The notes beneath the pieces are model-generated. The model was not told the DNA's origin. It saw nothing but the letters and a program-made list of their open reading frames with translations, and made no database searches. Shown piece by piece: positions 13,614 through 22,100 of a stretch of DNA of 26,377 nucleotides. Positions within the stretch are counted from its first letter, which is position 1. Each line of letters begins with the position of its first letter. Position numbers and translations under genes: made by a program. The stretch is from IMG/VR virus record IMGVR_UViG_3300029319_000419, positions 1-26,377 of that record; one strand, 5' to 3'. The DNA is from a virus.

Positions 13614-15575
13614 TTATCTTCCTTCTATATCAACTATCTCACACGATCCAGCAACACATGCCAAATCTTTACTTCCTGTAGTTGTATCTTCTTTTTCAAA
13701 ATCTTTTAACTTACTCCAATCAATTGACTCAGGCATATCATTTAATAAATTATTATATTCTTCTTCATCAATATCTTGATAAGGTGCTTGTTTGTAAGCG
13801 TGTTCACTGAAAGGTAAAAAAGATATTCCTGATACTTCATCAAAGTTATCATACACCCATGCACCAACTTTCATCCATTCATTCTCTTTTACAGATACAG
13901 TGACTGAAGGTTTGTGTTCACACCAATGTCTTTGAAAAGTTAGCCAATAATTAAGTTGTTCTATGGCAGTCATCTCAGTTCTGGTGGTAGCACCTTTTGG
14001 TGATTTCATGGGAAAACTAAAAACAGAAACACTGTCAGGCTTAGTAATATCAGGCTCTATAGGTATACCTGCTTCTTTCATAAACTGTGTTAGTGGGTCT
14101 TTATTATCTCCACGAACAGTTCTAATATAATACGAATTATGTCTAGCATGAATACCACTTGCACTATCGACTAACTGAGAAACAGTTCCTGATGGTTTAA
14201 TGCAAGTGATAGCAGTAGATTGAGGTATACCTAAATCTTTAGCTACCTTTTTATTTGTTTCTATTGCAACTTCTTTTAATTGTTCAAGAGTGTCTTCTAA
14301 ATTTTTATCGTATGGAGATAGAATAGGACAATCAAGAATACCTGTTAGGGAAACTCCTAATAGTCTTTCTTCTTCTGTGTTATCTTTCCACACTTTACGT
14401 AAATATTTAAAATCTGTAAGAGTAGATTGGAATGTTCCTAATATGGTAGCCATTCTAACTTTATCTTTTAATGTTTGTAAATCATCTGTTTGTCTACATA
14501 CGACCTCTGTAAGATTACAAAACTGATAAGGTCTTAATATAATCTCACTACAAGGATTACAACCAAACTGTATGTAGTCTAAAGGTAACACAGGCTTTTC
14601 TACCAAAGCATATTTTCTTCTTTTATTTTTAGCTGCTTGTTTGATGGCTGATTCTCTATTGAAAATGCCACGCTCTCCTGATTTAGATTCATATAAGGCT
14701 GTCCACTCTCTCATGAATGTACCCATCTCAGGTTTACCTTTGAATGCTACAGAGTTATTGGCTAATGCTCTTTGCCCTTCGTTCTCCCACCATTGACCTG
14801 ACTTTGCATGTCTCATTTGATCATCACCTAAATTAGACAAAGATATAAGTGCAGAACGTCTAACACCACCAACAACTACAACTTCTCCTATCTTGCACAT
14901 AATATCGTGACACTCAATAGGATATAATCTTCTCCCTGATGCCTTCTTAAATATGTTTATGCAAAAATGATATAAGTCTACTAAAGGTTGAGGACCTGAC
15001 GCTCTACCACCAAATGTTTTTAATCTTGCACCTGATGGTCTAACTTGTGTTACATCTAAAGATGGAACTTGTCCCACATATAACATAGCAATAAGTTCAC
15101 GTAACGCTCTTGCCCAACCCGGTCTGCTATCTCCAACTGTTATAACTGTAGTGCTATTTTCAAAGTGTTCATTAACTACAGGTAACTTATCAACATTCTC
15201 TCTTTCAACAGAGAATCCAACACCTGTGCCACACATAAGAATATACATACATTCATCAAAACTTCTTGGACTATCTACAGGTATGTAACTACAGTTATAA
15301 CCTGCAACATGACATCTGTCTAAAGCAACACCTGCAGTCATCAACGCTCTCATGCTAGGCATAACACTAAGAGAAACAATAGCATCAGTCATTTTTTCTT
15401 TTAATGCCTTTGTTATTGTATAATCATTTTTAGTTTTAAGATGATTATCCATGTAATCAAAATATCTATCAACAGTTTCAAGCCAAGTTTCTCTTCTTTG
15501 CTCTTCATCATTCCATCTCGCATAACGAGATAAAGCTATAAAATTTTGATAATCTGTTGGTAAATAATTATTCAT
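13614..15575 (-). CDS. nrdJ: Class II (adenosylcobalamin) ribonucleotide reductase, monomeric type
   Basis: A 653-residue enzyme that converts ribonucleoside triphosphates to deoxyribonucleotides using vitamin B12, so phage DNA synthesis gets dNTPs. The RTPR-like catalytic set is present. Cys95 is in NCSYIPV. Asn340, the radical Cys342 and Glu344 are in NPCSE. Cys353 is in FCNLTE. A C-terminal shuttle pair Cys640/Cys645 is spaced C-x4-C as in Lactobacillus RTPR (C731/C736). Also visible are GTGVGFSVE, GGVRRSA and KPSGTVSQLVDSASGIHAR. It is shorter than the 739-residue Lactobacillus enzyme and has no N-terminal ATP-cone. Its GGAG site lies in the end of the 55-residue gene just upstream. No small NrdB-like subunit is present, as expected for class II. 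Confidence 0.95.
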   Translation of the reverse strand: MNNYLPTDYQNFIALSRYARWNDEEQRRETWLETVDRYFDYMDNHLKTKNDYTITKALKEKMTDAIVSLSVMPSMRALMTAGVALDRCHVAGYNCSYIPVDSPRSFDECMYILMCGTGVGFSVERENVDKLPVVNEHFENSTTVITVGDSRPGWARALRELIAMLYVGQVPSLDVTQVRPSGARLKTFGGRASGPQPLVDLYHFCINIFKKASGRRLYPIECHDIMCKIGEVVVVGGVRRSALISLSNLGDDQMRHAKSGQWWENEGQRALANNSVAFKGKPEMGTFMREWTALYESKSGERGIFNRESAIKQAAKNKRRKYALVEKPVLPLDYIQFGCNPCSEIILRPYQFCNLTEVVCRQTDDLQTLKDKVRMATILGTFQSTLTDFKYLRKVWKDNTEEERLLGVSLTGILDCPILSPYDKNLEDTLEQLKEVAIETNKKVAKDLGIPQSTAITCIKPSGTVSQLVDSASGIHARHNSYYIRTVRGDNKDPLTQFMKEAGIPIEPDITKPDSVSVFSFPMKSPKGATTRTEMTAIEQLNYWLTFQRHWCEHKPSVTVSVKENEWMKVGAWVYDNFDEVSGISFLPFSEHAYKQAPYQDIDEEEYNNLLNDMPESIDWSKLKDFEKEDTTTGSKDLACVAGSCEIVDIEGR

Positions 15576-15743
15576 TTATGTCTCCTGTATTCTTACCCTT
15601 ATGCTAGTCACTTTTAGACCATCCACCTCATGTATTATATCTTTTAAATAATCTTCTATTTCCTGTCCTATATTTCCGTCTGAGGGTATCGGATATTCAT
15701 TAGGATCAGCTTTAATATTTAAAATTACGTTAACTCGTATCAT
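15576..15743 (-). CDS. Small protein of unknown function, 55 residues
   Basis: This gene fills the space between the DUF3310 gene and the reductase. It starts at an ATG inside the end of DUF3310 (14-base overlap) and stops immediately before the reductase ATG, carrying the reductase GGAG in its last codons. The protein MIRVNVILNIKADPNEYPIP continues with DGNIGQEIEDYLKDIIHEVDG and ends in a beta strand. A strand-helix-strand pattern is seen, resembling small ferredoxin-like fold proteins. No family is recognised. Confidence 0.68.
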   Translation of the reverse strand: MIRVNVILNIKADPNEYPIPSDGNIGQEIEDYLKDIIHEVDGLKVTSIRVRIQET

Positions 15744-16044
15744 CTTTCTTTACTTTAATTAGTCTCTTCAAATAAAATAATGCTTTTTCTAAATCCTCAA
15801 CACCATTTTTATATCTATATCTCCAAATATATTTTATTATATTGCCCTGCAGATAATACTCACTGCCTTCATTTGTAGCAGCCAAAATTGCATCCAAAGC
15901 CTCTATACCTGCTTGATTGTAATGTGGTGGATGGTTAACCATATCCATAATCTCTTTGTGATCAGATTGTTCTCTTGCTTGTTTTCTAGCCATGTCACCT
16001 ATTTCTTTAAATTTTCTATTTAATTCTTCTCTGTACATTCCCAT
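15730..16044 (-). CDS. DUF3310 protein
   Basis: A 104-residue protein matching the DUF3310 pattern: HPPHYNQAGIEALDAI (about 37-52), then YLQGNIIKYIWRYRYKNG (about 64-81) and VEDLEKALFYLKRLI. The family is common in phages, is often labelled a nucleotide kinase without real proof, and usually sits in replication or nucleotide modules as here. The N-terminal 30 residues are Lys/Arg/Glu rich. Its ATG is one base after the preceding stop region. Confidence 0.88.
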   Translation of the reverse strand: MGMYREELNRKFKEIGDMARKQAREQSDHKEIMDMVNHPPHYNQAGIEALDAILAATNEGSEYYLQGNIIKYIWRYRYKNGVEDLEKALFYLKRLIKVKKDDTS

Positions 16045-16045
16045 A

Positions 16046-16345
16046 TTAATCTTCTCTTTTAAAATCTATATGTATAACATTATCTTTTTCTTTTTTTATG
16101 TCAAATTTTTTCTTAACAAAAGTAGCTAAAAACTGCTCCATTTTTACTGCTACACTTGGTTCTACTTCCATGATGGGAACTGAGCAAGCTATTAACTCTG
16201 CTAAATGATTTAAAGACTTTTGACTCTCTTTATCTAATGTAGAGTTAGGATCACAGATAATATTTAACTCCACCTCTCCAGTCCAATATGTTCCTTCTGC
16301 CTTTGGAACTAACTCTATGTATACTGCATTTGCTTTTCTTCTCAT
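16046..16345 (-). CDS. Conserved hypothetical protein in the replication operon
   Basis: A 99-residue protein with AGGAAATAGTT before its ATG; that site overlaps the stop of the nuclease upstream. It has an Arg/Lys head (MRRKANAVYIELVPKAEG), a beta strand pair (YWTGEVELNIICDP), a helix with SLNHLAELIACSVPIMEVEP, and a charged C-terminus. I do not recognise the family. There is one cysteine in each of the two core segments, too few for a metal site by themselves. Confidence 0.68.
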   Translation of the reverse strand: MRRKANAVYIELVPKAEGTYWTGEVELNIICDPNSTLDKESQKSLNHLAELIACSVPIMEVEPSVAVKMEQFLATFVKKKFDIKKEKDNVIHIDFKRED

Positions 16346-16347
16346 AA

Positions 16348-16695
16348 CTATTTCCTTTCATTTTTGTTATGTAAATTTATAAAATGTTCTGCATCAACTA
16401 ATAACAATGGTTTATGATTGTTACGTTTAATTACAACTATAGGTTCGTGTTCGTTACTATTCTCTTGTGCTTGAAAATAAGACTTCCATATGTTTATCTT
16501 TTCTTGATTTTTACATTCAATAGAGTAAGGGAACTTTTTCCTTGCCGCTCTTGCCATTATCAAATCTTCCCCACCTGCACCCATTGATCTTGATTCAATA
16601 TCGTCAGGATGTATATCTAGTTTATTTATAAGAAGGTCACGAAACCATTGTTGTAATCTTCTGCCTTTTGCTTTCGCACTTTGTGGTTTTACCAA
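16348..16695 (-). CDS. Small PD-(D/E)XK endonuclease, resolvase-like
   Basis: A 115-residue protein with an N-terminal basic helix (SAKAKGRRLQQWFRDLL), SMGAGGEDLIM containing Glu43-Asp44, and YSIECKNQEKINIW with the E60-x-K62 pair. This is the acidic residue plus E-x-K arrangement of small PD-(D/E)XK nucleases. Such phage proteins probably cut branched or otherwise structured DNA, such as Holliday junctions. The start is TTG, which overlaps the end of the preceding exonuclease gene (TTGGTAA). No ATG precedes the conserved core. Activity is inferred from motifs. Confidence 0.8.
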   Translation of the reverse strand: MVKPQSAKAKGRRLQQWFRDLLINKLDIHPDDIESRSMGAGGEDLIMARAARKKFPYSIECKNQEKINIWKSYFQAQENSNEHEPIVVIKRNNHKPLLLVDAEHFINLHNKNERK

Positions 16696-17429
16696 ATCTT
16701 CTCTGCTTCTTTTTTCATCTTATCCGACCACATCCAAGAGTCAGTATTTGGGAACTCATAATGTGCTAAAGTATGCTTGTCCTCACTTAAAGATAAAAAT
16801 CTTTGTATTGTAAAAGCAACTGTTTTTATTTGCTTTTTGTAGGCAGATAAACTTCTTAGTGAAAACTTTTTACTGTCTTTAGAACTAGCAAAAAACAAAT
16901 CTACCTTCTTATCAGGATATGCCATAGAGTACAAAGCCATCTGTCTCTTCTGTGATTCTGTAGGCTTTGATGGTATCCTTGCAGTTGTCTTCAAATCAAC
17001 TATGGTATTATCAAACAAAAAATCAATATAACCAATAATAGGTATGGGTAAATCATCTAACTGTACCTCTACTTTTTCTTGATATCCCTCAAGTTTTTTG
17101 TATTTAAATTTTTCATCTAATACTTTACCATAACCCTCAAGAGACTTTCTCTCTTTCTCTGTTCTAGCTTCGTTTAAATCAATACCTGCTTCACCACACA
17201 AAGCTACAAATTTTTTGTCAAGCATATCAAAGTCATAGAAACCTTTCTCAACTTTCTCTGCTAACACATGCTCAAGTGCAATACCTCTCATAGCACTAGC
17301 ACCACTAAAGGATTTAATGCCAAAGAGGTATCTCATTATCCACTGAGACTTGTCTGTAATATAAGTGTTTATACTACTAGGTGATAAATAATTTATATTA
17401 TGCACCTTAAAAGGATCATTTTTAATCAC
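16689..17429 (-). CDS. RecB/Cas4-like PD-(D/E)XK exonuclease
   Basis: A 246-residue member of the RecB-type nuclease superfamily. Seen are YLSPSSINTYITDKSQW (motif like the Cas4/AddB entry helix), RGIALEH (Gly49, Glu53, His54), IIGYIDF (Asp136), IVDLKT (Asp145, Lys147) and QKRQMALYSMAYP with the Q-x-x-x-Y helix. These give the metal-binding His/Asp/Asp-x-Lys set. It lacks the C-terminal cysteine cluster of iron-sulphur Cas4 and AddB. It probably degrades DNA ends for recombination, concatemer processing or host DNA breakdown. The start is GTG, overlapping the stop of the ssDNA-binding gene as GTGA. Confidence 0.88.
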   Translation of the reverse strand: MIKNDPFKVHNINYLSPSSINTYITDKSQWIMRYLFGIKSFSGASAMRGIALEHVLAEKVEKGFYDFDMLDKKFVALCGEAGIDLNEARTEKERKSLEGYGKVLDEKFKYKKLEGYQEKVEVQLDDLPIPIIGYIDFLFDNTIVDLKTTARIPSKPTESQKRQMALYSMAYPDKKVDLFFASSKDSKKFSLRSLSAYKKQIKTVAFTIQRFLSLSEDKHTLAHYEFPNTDSWMWSDKMKKEAEKIW

Positions 17430-18346
17430 TGAGAATCTTCTATATCAATAAAATCTTCTACAACTTGTATGTCCTCTTTACTAACTTCTCCTTGCCTATT
17501 CTGAACTCTATTGTCCCATTCTTTGCAGATGTAGTCGTTAAAGTTTTTAACAAAGTCATTAAAATCTTTAAACAACTTTTGATCTTCTTCTGTCATATCG
17601 AAACTTGCAGAGAAATCTACTTCAGCAATAGGTGTGTAAAACTTACTACCATTTGGCAGAGGATTAGCATTAGTGCCATTAAAATGTATCGCATGTTGAA
17701 TTGGTAATACAGACTTAGCAGAAAACTCTGCAAACTTATCACCAAATATTTTAAAAGCATCCTTGTTGTCAACTTCCCAGATGAAAGGAAAATCTGTTCC
17801 ATCTTCAACAAGAATACCTTTATCGTCAACAGGACTATCTAAAGTCACTGTGCCAAACACGACCCTTACCCTTTTAATCTGCCTGATTAAATCCTGCATA
17901 TCTTTTGGTAAGGCTTGAAAATCTTGAACATAACCTGATGGCTTACCACAATTAAAACGACCTGTGTTATCCTTCAAATCCATGTTAAGACTATCTGCCA
18001 TGATGGTTCGGTGGAAAGAACCCTTAGATTCACCACCTTTGGCACTAGGATTAGCGACATACCTTTTGAGCATGAATCGCTGCATAAATGGTCTGATCGT
18101 AATATTCTTTGAAAATAAAAAGGTGGAGGAATCCTCTTTTACAATTTCAAGTCTATAACAACCACCCTCAACAACTTCGACATTTGAGAGTTTACCATTT
18201 ATCTCTGCCTTACCCATAATAGGTGAGTGCCAAATTCTTAATCTATTCAATGTATTAGAACGCTTGGCTGGCTTATCTGTTGCCATGCCCATTGCTCTTG
18301 CTAAATTTTCATAGCTATCTGTGTTAATATTAGCTAATTCTGTCAT
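17426..18346 (-). CDS. Probable single-stranded DNA-binding protein
   Basis: A 306-residue protein from ATG 18346, chosen because GGAG lies six bases upstream. A TTG one codon earlier would be only three bases from it. The body is beta rich (RLRIWHSPIMGKAEINGK; CYRLEIVKEDSSTFLFSKNITIRPF), as in OB-fold proteins. The C-terminal end is strongly acidic (DIQVVEDFIDIEDSQ), as in phage and bacterial ssDNA-binding proteins that use the tail to contact polymerase and helicase. It is coded between DNA polymerase and exonuclease, the usual place for such a protein. I recall similar proteins labelled ssDNA-binding in marine phages. The function is inferred. Confidence 0.75.
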   Translation of the reverse strand: MTELANINTDSYENLARAMGMATDKPAKRSNTLNRLRIWHSPIMGKAEINGKLSNVEVVEGGCYRLEIVKEDSSTFLFSKNITIRPFMQRFMLKRYVANPSAKGGESKGSFHRTIMADSLNMDLKDNTGRFNCGKPSGYVQDFQALPKDMQDLIRQIKRVRVVFGTVTLDSPVDDKGILVEDGTDFPFIWEVDNKDAFKIFGDKFAEFSAKSVLPIQHAIHFNGTNANPLPNGSKFYTPIAEVDFSASFDMTEEDQKLFKDFNDFVKNFNDYICKEWDNRVQNRQGEVSKEDIQVVEDFIDIEDSQ

Positions 18347-18356
18347 CAATGACTCC
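18344..18356 (-). promoter_or_regulatory. Ribosome binding site deciding the ssDNA-binding protein start
   Basis: On the - strand GGAG (18356-18353) is six bases before ATG 18346. The adjacent TTG codon would leave three bases. Confidence 0.65.
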
Positions 18357-18379
18357 TTTATAAAGTAGTAATAGTTTTA

Positions 18380-20401
18380 TCACGATACCTCTTTTGTGTC
18401 AAGCCAGTTGTCACCCATCTTCGCTTCAAGTAACAATGGGACATTAAAATTGATACCATAATAATTGTCTATTATTGTTTTCATATCATTATTGATTGAC
18501 TTAATTATAAACAAAACTTGATCTTGTTCCTCAGGATGAACATCAATAACAATTGAGTCATGCACTGTGTTAACAATACAAGATTTACAAGTAGATAATC
18601 TTTCATCAATCTTCATTAAAACAAGAGGAACAATATCTGCAGTAGCAAAACTTTGCACAGGATAGTTTTTTATCTGTGTAAAATGACTCACTGTTCCATT
18701 TACTCTCCTCTCAACATCAGGAAAAGAAAACTCTCTACCTGATGGTATTCTAATCTTCCTTGTATTTATAGCCTCTTTAGCCAATCTGGAATGCCATAAT
18801 GCGATTTCTTTGTATTTCTTCGTGAACTGTTCGTAGTATTTCGCTTCAGCATTTGTTCTTCCAAAACCTGTTGCTCCGTAGAGTGGTGCAAAGGTGTGTG
18901 CTTTCGCTTCTTGCCTACTAATTTTTTGACCTGATTCCGTAATGACGTTAGCAGTGTACGAATGAACATCAAACCCATCTTGTATCTCCTTCATTGCTAC
19001 TTTATCTTGTGATAAGAACGCTGCAGTTCTAAATTCTAATTGTGCAAAATCTGCTTCTAAAATTTTGCCATCCTTCCATCGTGATACAAATACTTTTTTA
19101 ACAGGAAATGTACCACCTCTAGGCATGTTCTGCATGTTAGGATCAGCACCACTAAACCTGCCAGTTGCAGTTCTATGCTGAAGTAATCTTACATGCAACA
19201 TTCCATCTGCCTTAGTGTGTATCTTTATACCATCTACAAAAGAAGACAAATAAGTATCAAGAGATGATAATCTTTGTATGTCTGCTAAAAAGTTATAGGC
19301 TTCCATGCTATTATTTCTTTTTGTAACATGTTGTAAAACCTCTAACATTTTTTTGTTAACACTAAAACCATTTGCACTTACCCATTTTACATTAGGTGGA
19401 TTAAATTTAAATCCTGCAATCTTGCCACTATTTACAAAGACAAATCCTTCACCATTACACTTGGGACATTTAGGTAGCTTGGCATATAAACTGCCATCTT
19501 TTTTATACTTCTTAATTGTTCCTGCACCATAACAGTTCCAACATTTCTCTGCTTTTGTTTTGTAAACAATATCACTATTCTCTTTTACTGTCTGATGAAA
19601 CTTTGTTTTCTCCATTGTATGTCCAAAGTGATTCATCCATAATGATTTATCTTTTGGTTTTCTACTGTAGAGTATCCAAGACATCTGTTCTGGACTATTC
19701 ATATTGATAGGCGTATCACCCATTAACTCTTTTACTTGTCCTTTTAATCTTTTTTCTATATCTAGTTTTTCTTTTTGAAACTCTAACTCTACAGATTTAA
19801 GTGTATCTACATCTACTTTAAATCCTCTGCGATATATCTTAGCTAATGCAACAGACACTTTATTTGTAAACACTACTGTGTTCATCAGACCTGCATCTTC
19901 TTTTGAATTTAATCTTTTATATTGTAGATCAGACAGTTCTTGTGTTGCTTTTAAATCTGCAGATAAATACTGCTTTAATTCATCTCTTGGTATGCCATCC
20001 ACACCTACACCTTGAGCGAAGTAATGCTTGAGCGTGTCCTCTTTCTGTGTGGCAAGCTCATGTCTTTTAGCACACTCCTCAAGAGACAATGGCTCTTTCT
20101 TACCTCTCTGAAGAACATACTCTGCTAACATTGTATCAAAGACAGGACCATCATATTTGTATCCTGTTTCCCACAACCACATAAGATCATAGGCTATGTT
20201 GTGACCGATGATGATAGTAGCTTTGTCTAATAACTCCTGCAGATATATTCCATCAGGTACATCCATATTAAATAAATGCTCTTGTCCATTATCTTCTAAA
20301 CATCCAACTAAAACTAATTTATTGGATGGTTCAAACGGATCAAGGTGCATTTTACCTTCTCTTTTTACAACAGTATTCTCTACATCTATTGTAAGTTTCA
20401 T
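18380..20401 (-). CDS. polA: Family A DNA polymerase with 3'-5' exonuclease and DnaJ-type zinc insert
   Basis: This 673-residue replicative polymerase has an exonuclease domain with Asp6/Glu8, His67-Asn68 to Asp72 (GHNIAYD) and Tyr145/Asp149. Residues 287-315 hold CWNCYGAG and CPKCNGEG, two C-x2-C-x-G-x-G units as in DnaJ zinc fingers, between exonuclease and polymerase. Polymerase motifs are A (DFAQLEFR, Asp451), B (Arg496, Lys500, Phe504, Tyr508) and C (VHDS, Asp615). The residue equivalent to E. coli Phe762 is Phe504. No 5'-3' exonuclease domain is present, as in T7. A partial DnaJ domain at this point in a family A polymerase was, as I recall, reported for SAR116 phage HMO-2011. The ATG overlaps the preceding TGA. 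Confidence 0.96.
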   Translation of the reverse strand: MKLTIDVENTVVKREGKMHLDPFEPSNKLVLVGCLEDNGQEHLFNMDVPDGIYLQELLDKATIIIGHNIAYDLMWLWETGYKYDGPVFDTMLAEYVLQRGKKEPLSLEECAKRHELATQKEDTLKHYFAQGVGVDGIPRDELKQYLSADLKATQELSDLQYKRLNSKEDAGLMNTVVFTNKVSVALAKIYRRGFKVDVDTLKSVELEFQKEKLDIEKRLKGQVKELMGDTPINMNSPEQMSWILYSRKPKDKSLWMNHFGHTMEKTKFHQTVKENSDIVYKTKAEKCWNCYGAGTIKKYKKDGSLYAKLPKCPKCNGEGFVFVNSGKIAGFKFNPPNVKWVSANGFSVNKKMLEVLQHVTKRNNSMEAYNFLADIQRLSSLDTYLSSFVDGIKIHTKADGMLHVRLLQHRTATGRFSGADPNMQNMPRGGTFPVKKVFVSRWKDGKILEADFAQLEFRTAAFLSQDKVAMKEIQDGFDVHSYTANVITESGQKISRQEAKAHTFAPLYGATGFGRTNAEAKYYEQFTKKYKEIALWHSRLAKEAINTRKIRIPSGREFSFPDVERRVNGTVSHFTQIKNYPVQSFATADIVPLVLMKIDERLSTCKSCIVNTVHDSIVIDVHPEEQDQVLFIIKSINNDMKTIIDNYYGINFNVPLLLEAKMGDNWLDTKEVS

Positions 20402-20874
20402 TCTAACTTCTCCTTTAACTTATCTATTGTTAAGTTATAACAAGTTGCTCTAACAGTATAATTGTTAGAAGGATCAACTTCCCCTTTTTTTAAATACTTA
20501 GCTTGTAGAAAGTATTCATTCTTTTTCATAACACCAAGATACCATCCAACACTAAAATCTTTTTTAACTCTAGTGAATGCATAGTAGTCACATTCTTGAT
20601 CTGAATTTACTTCAGTTATGCTACATTCATAATGTGGCAAAGGCTTAACACTTGTCTGCTTTGTTTTAACATCAACTTTGTATCCGTTAATAATTAAATC
20701 ATATTGATATGTATTAATCCATTCTCCACCTAATACTGATAAAACAATCTGTTCACCAATAAAACCTGCTAAATTACCACCACCATTTAATATAGAGTTA
20801 TTTAGCTTTCCAACTTCTACTGCTTTTTCTCTTGCAGTAAGAAACATTTGTTCAGTTACTTTTACTTCAATCAA
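20398..20874 (-). CDS. PD-(D/E)XK-type endonuclease, phage replication module
   Basis: A 158-residue protein read from TTG 20874, which overlaps the helicase stop as TTGA; AGGAAG lies about ten bases upstream. The next ATG (residue 10) would remove the first strand MIEVKVTEQ. Visible nuclease residues are GNLAGFIGEQ (Glu41), YDLIIN (Asp59) and VDVKTK (Asp68, Lys70), giving the E...D...D-x-K set. HYECSI follows, then a Tyr/Lys-rich half. It probably nicks or trims DNA in replication or recombination. It is one of three PD-(D/E)XK proteins within 4.2 kb. The specific substrate is unknown. Confidence 0.8.
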   Translation of the reverse strand: MIEVKVTEQMFLTAREKAVEVGKLNNSILNGGGNLAGFIGEQIVLSVLGGEWINTYQYDLIINGYKVDVKTKQTSVKPLPHYECSITEVNSDQECDYYAFTRVKKDFSVGWYLGVMKKNEYFLQAKYLKKGEVDPSNNYTVRATCYNLTIDKLKEKLE

Positions 20875-22097
20875 GATTCATATCTTCCTAACTTATAATT
20901 CAACTCACAAGTTATAACACCATGCCAACCTGTAAGTTTATTCTTAACAATGTTTAAATGTCTCTGTAAGTCTTCAACATCTCCATCATCTTGTTTGGGT
21001 GGATTCTTTGCGATCAGTATCATGAGATCGGCTTCTGCTGCTTTACCAGTCCTACTGCCTTCCATCATCGATTGATTTAGTAAGACCTTGCCTTCTGCAT
21101 CAGCAGATAATTGTGACATATAAAATACTGCACATTCATATTGTTTTGCAATCTGTCTTGCATGGATTGCATTTGCTTTTAATGCTTCGTCAGGTCTTGC
21201 AAACCCTTGCGATCTTGCAAATTTATCTCCCATGTCTAAAAGTAGTACATCAGGTTTATATGATTTGCAAACACTTTCTACCCAAGACATATCACGACCA
21301 GTCGCATCTTTTACTTTTATTTTTGATTTTACAGGCTCATACAAATCTCTAGCTTTTGCAGGATTCTTTCTAATTTCTTTCATCTCCATACCCGTTGCGG
21401 CAGTTAAATATCTTGCACCAACTCTATGATAACCTTCTTCGTTACAAAGTATAACACAGTTAGCTCCTTGTGAAGCTAAACCATTGGGTGAAGCAATCAT
21501 ACTTGCATGGAAACTTGTCTTACCTGTGTTTGGTCTTGCACCTATTTCGATCAAGTGTCCTGCATTGACACCATTAATCATCCTTGTGAGTGCAGGTATG
21601 TTAAAGTTCCAACGTGCCTCAAGATCATTTTTAGCAAGCAATGTTTCAATCTCTATATCATCCCAATCAACATTTAGATCAGGTGTAAAGTCATCGTTGT
21701 ATTGCTCTAATAATAATCGTAATGGTTCTAAACTATTCTGTGTACCATTTACATAATCGAATCCAAGATTAGCCACATCTTCTCCAATCACTTGTTGAAA
21801 TAATTTTGACAACACTTCTTGTGCTACATCACTTCCAAGTGGATGTTCTTTCTTTATTTGTTTAAATAATATTGAGTAGGCTTGTTTTTGAGCAGTAGTC
21901 ATGGATGGATTACCTGATATAAATAATGCTTCTATTTCATCAGGTGTGACAGTTCTATTGTATCTGTCCATCGCATGATCTATTGATTGTTTAATCTTTC
22001 TCGCATCTTTACTAAACAATCTATCAGGGCATCTTGCTCCACGATGCTCTTCGTAAAATGGTTTGTCCATTAAACTTCTTAATAATGCTAATTCCAT
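20871..22097 (-). CDS. DnaB/gp4-like replicative DNA helicase
   Basis: A 408-residue protein with a RecA-type ATPase domain in its C-terminal two thirds. Walker A is GARPNTGKTS (186-195, Lys193). The acidic catalytic position lies in CNEEG (Glu220-Glu221), Walker B is VLLLDMGD (Asp288), and the Q motif MSQLSADAEGK is at 327-337. The N-terminal 150 residues are helical, like a DnaB N-domain. The C-terminus ends in a KNKLTGWHG motif, typical of DnaB-type arginine-finger loops. It unwinds DNA ahead of the polymerase. The primase is a separate gene just upstream in the operon (three-base gap), unlike T7 gp4. GGAG lies six bases before the ATG. Confidence 0.92.
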   Translation of the reverse strand: MELALLRSLMDKPFYEEHRGARCPDRLFSKDARKIKQSIDHAMDRYNRTVTPDEIEALFISGNPSMTTAQKQAYSILFKQIKKEHPLGSDVAQEVLSKLFQQVIGEDVANLGFDYVNGTQNSLEPLRLLLEQYNDDFTPDLNVDWDDIEIETLLAKNDLEARWNFNIPALTRMINGVNAGHLIEIGARPNTGKTSFHASMIASPNGLASQGANCVILCNEEGYHRVGARYLTAATGMEMKEIRKNPAKARDLYEPVKSKIKVKDATGRDMSWVESVCKSYKPDVLLLDMGDKFARSQGFARPDEALKANAIHARQIAKQYECAVFYMSQLSADAEGKVLLNQSMMEGSRTGKAAEADLMILIAKNPPKQDDGDVEDLQRHLNIVKNKLTGWHGVITCELNYKLGRYES

Positions 22098-22100
22098 ATT

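Noticed and set aside
17465-18158. + strand frames opposite the ssDNA-binding protein gene
   Set aside because: No ribosome site, and they are antisense to a gene with clear start, acidic tail and operon context.
19305-19707. + strand frames opposite the polymerase zinc insert
   Set aside because: Antisense to a polymerase with all motifs intact; no independent evidence.
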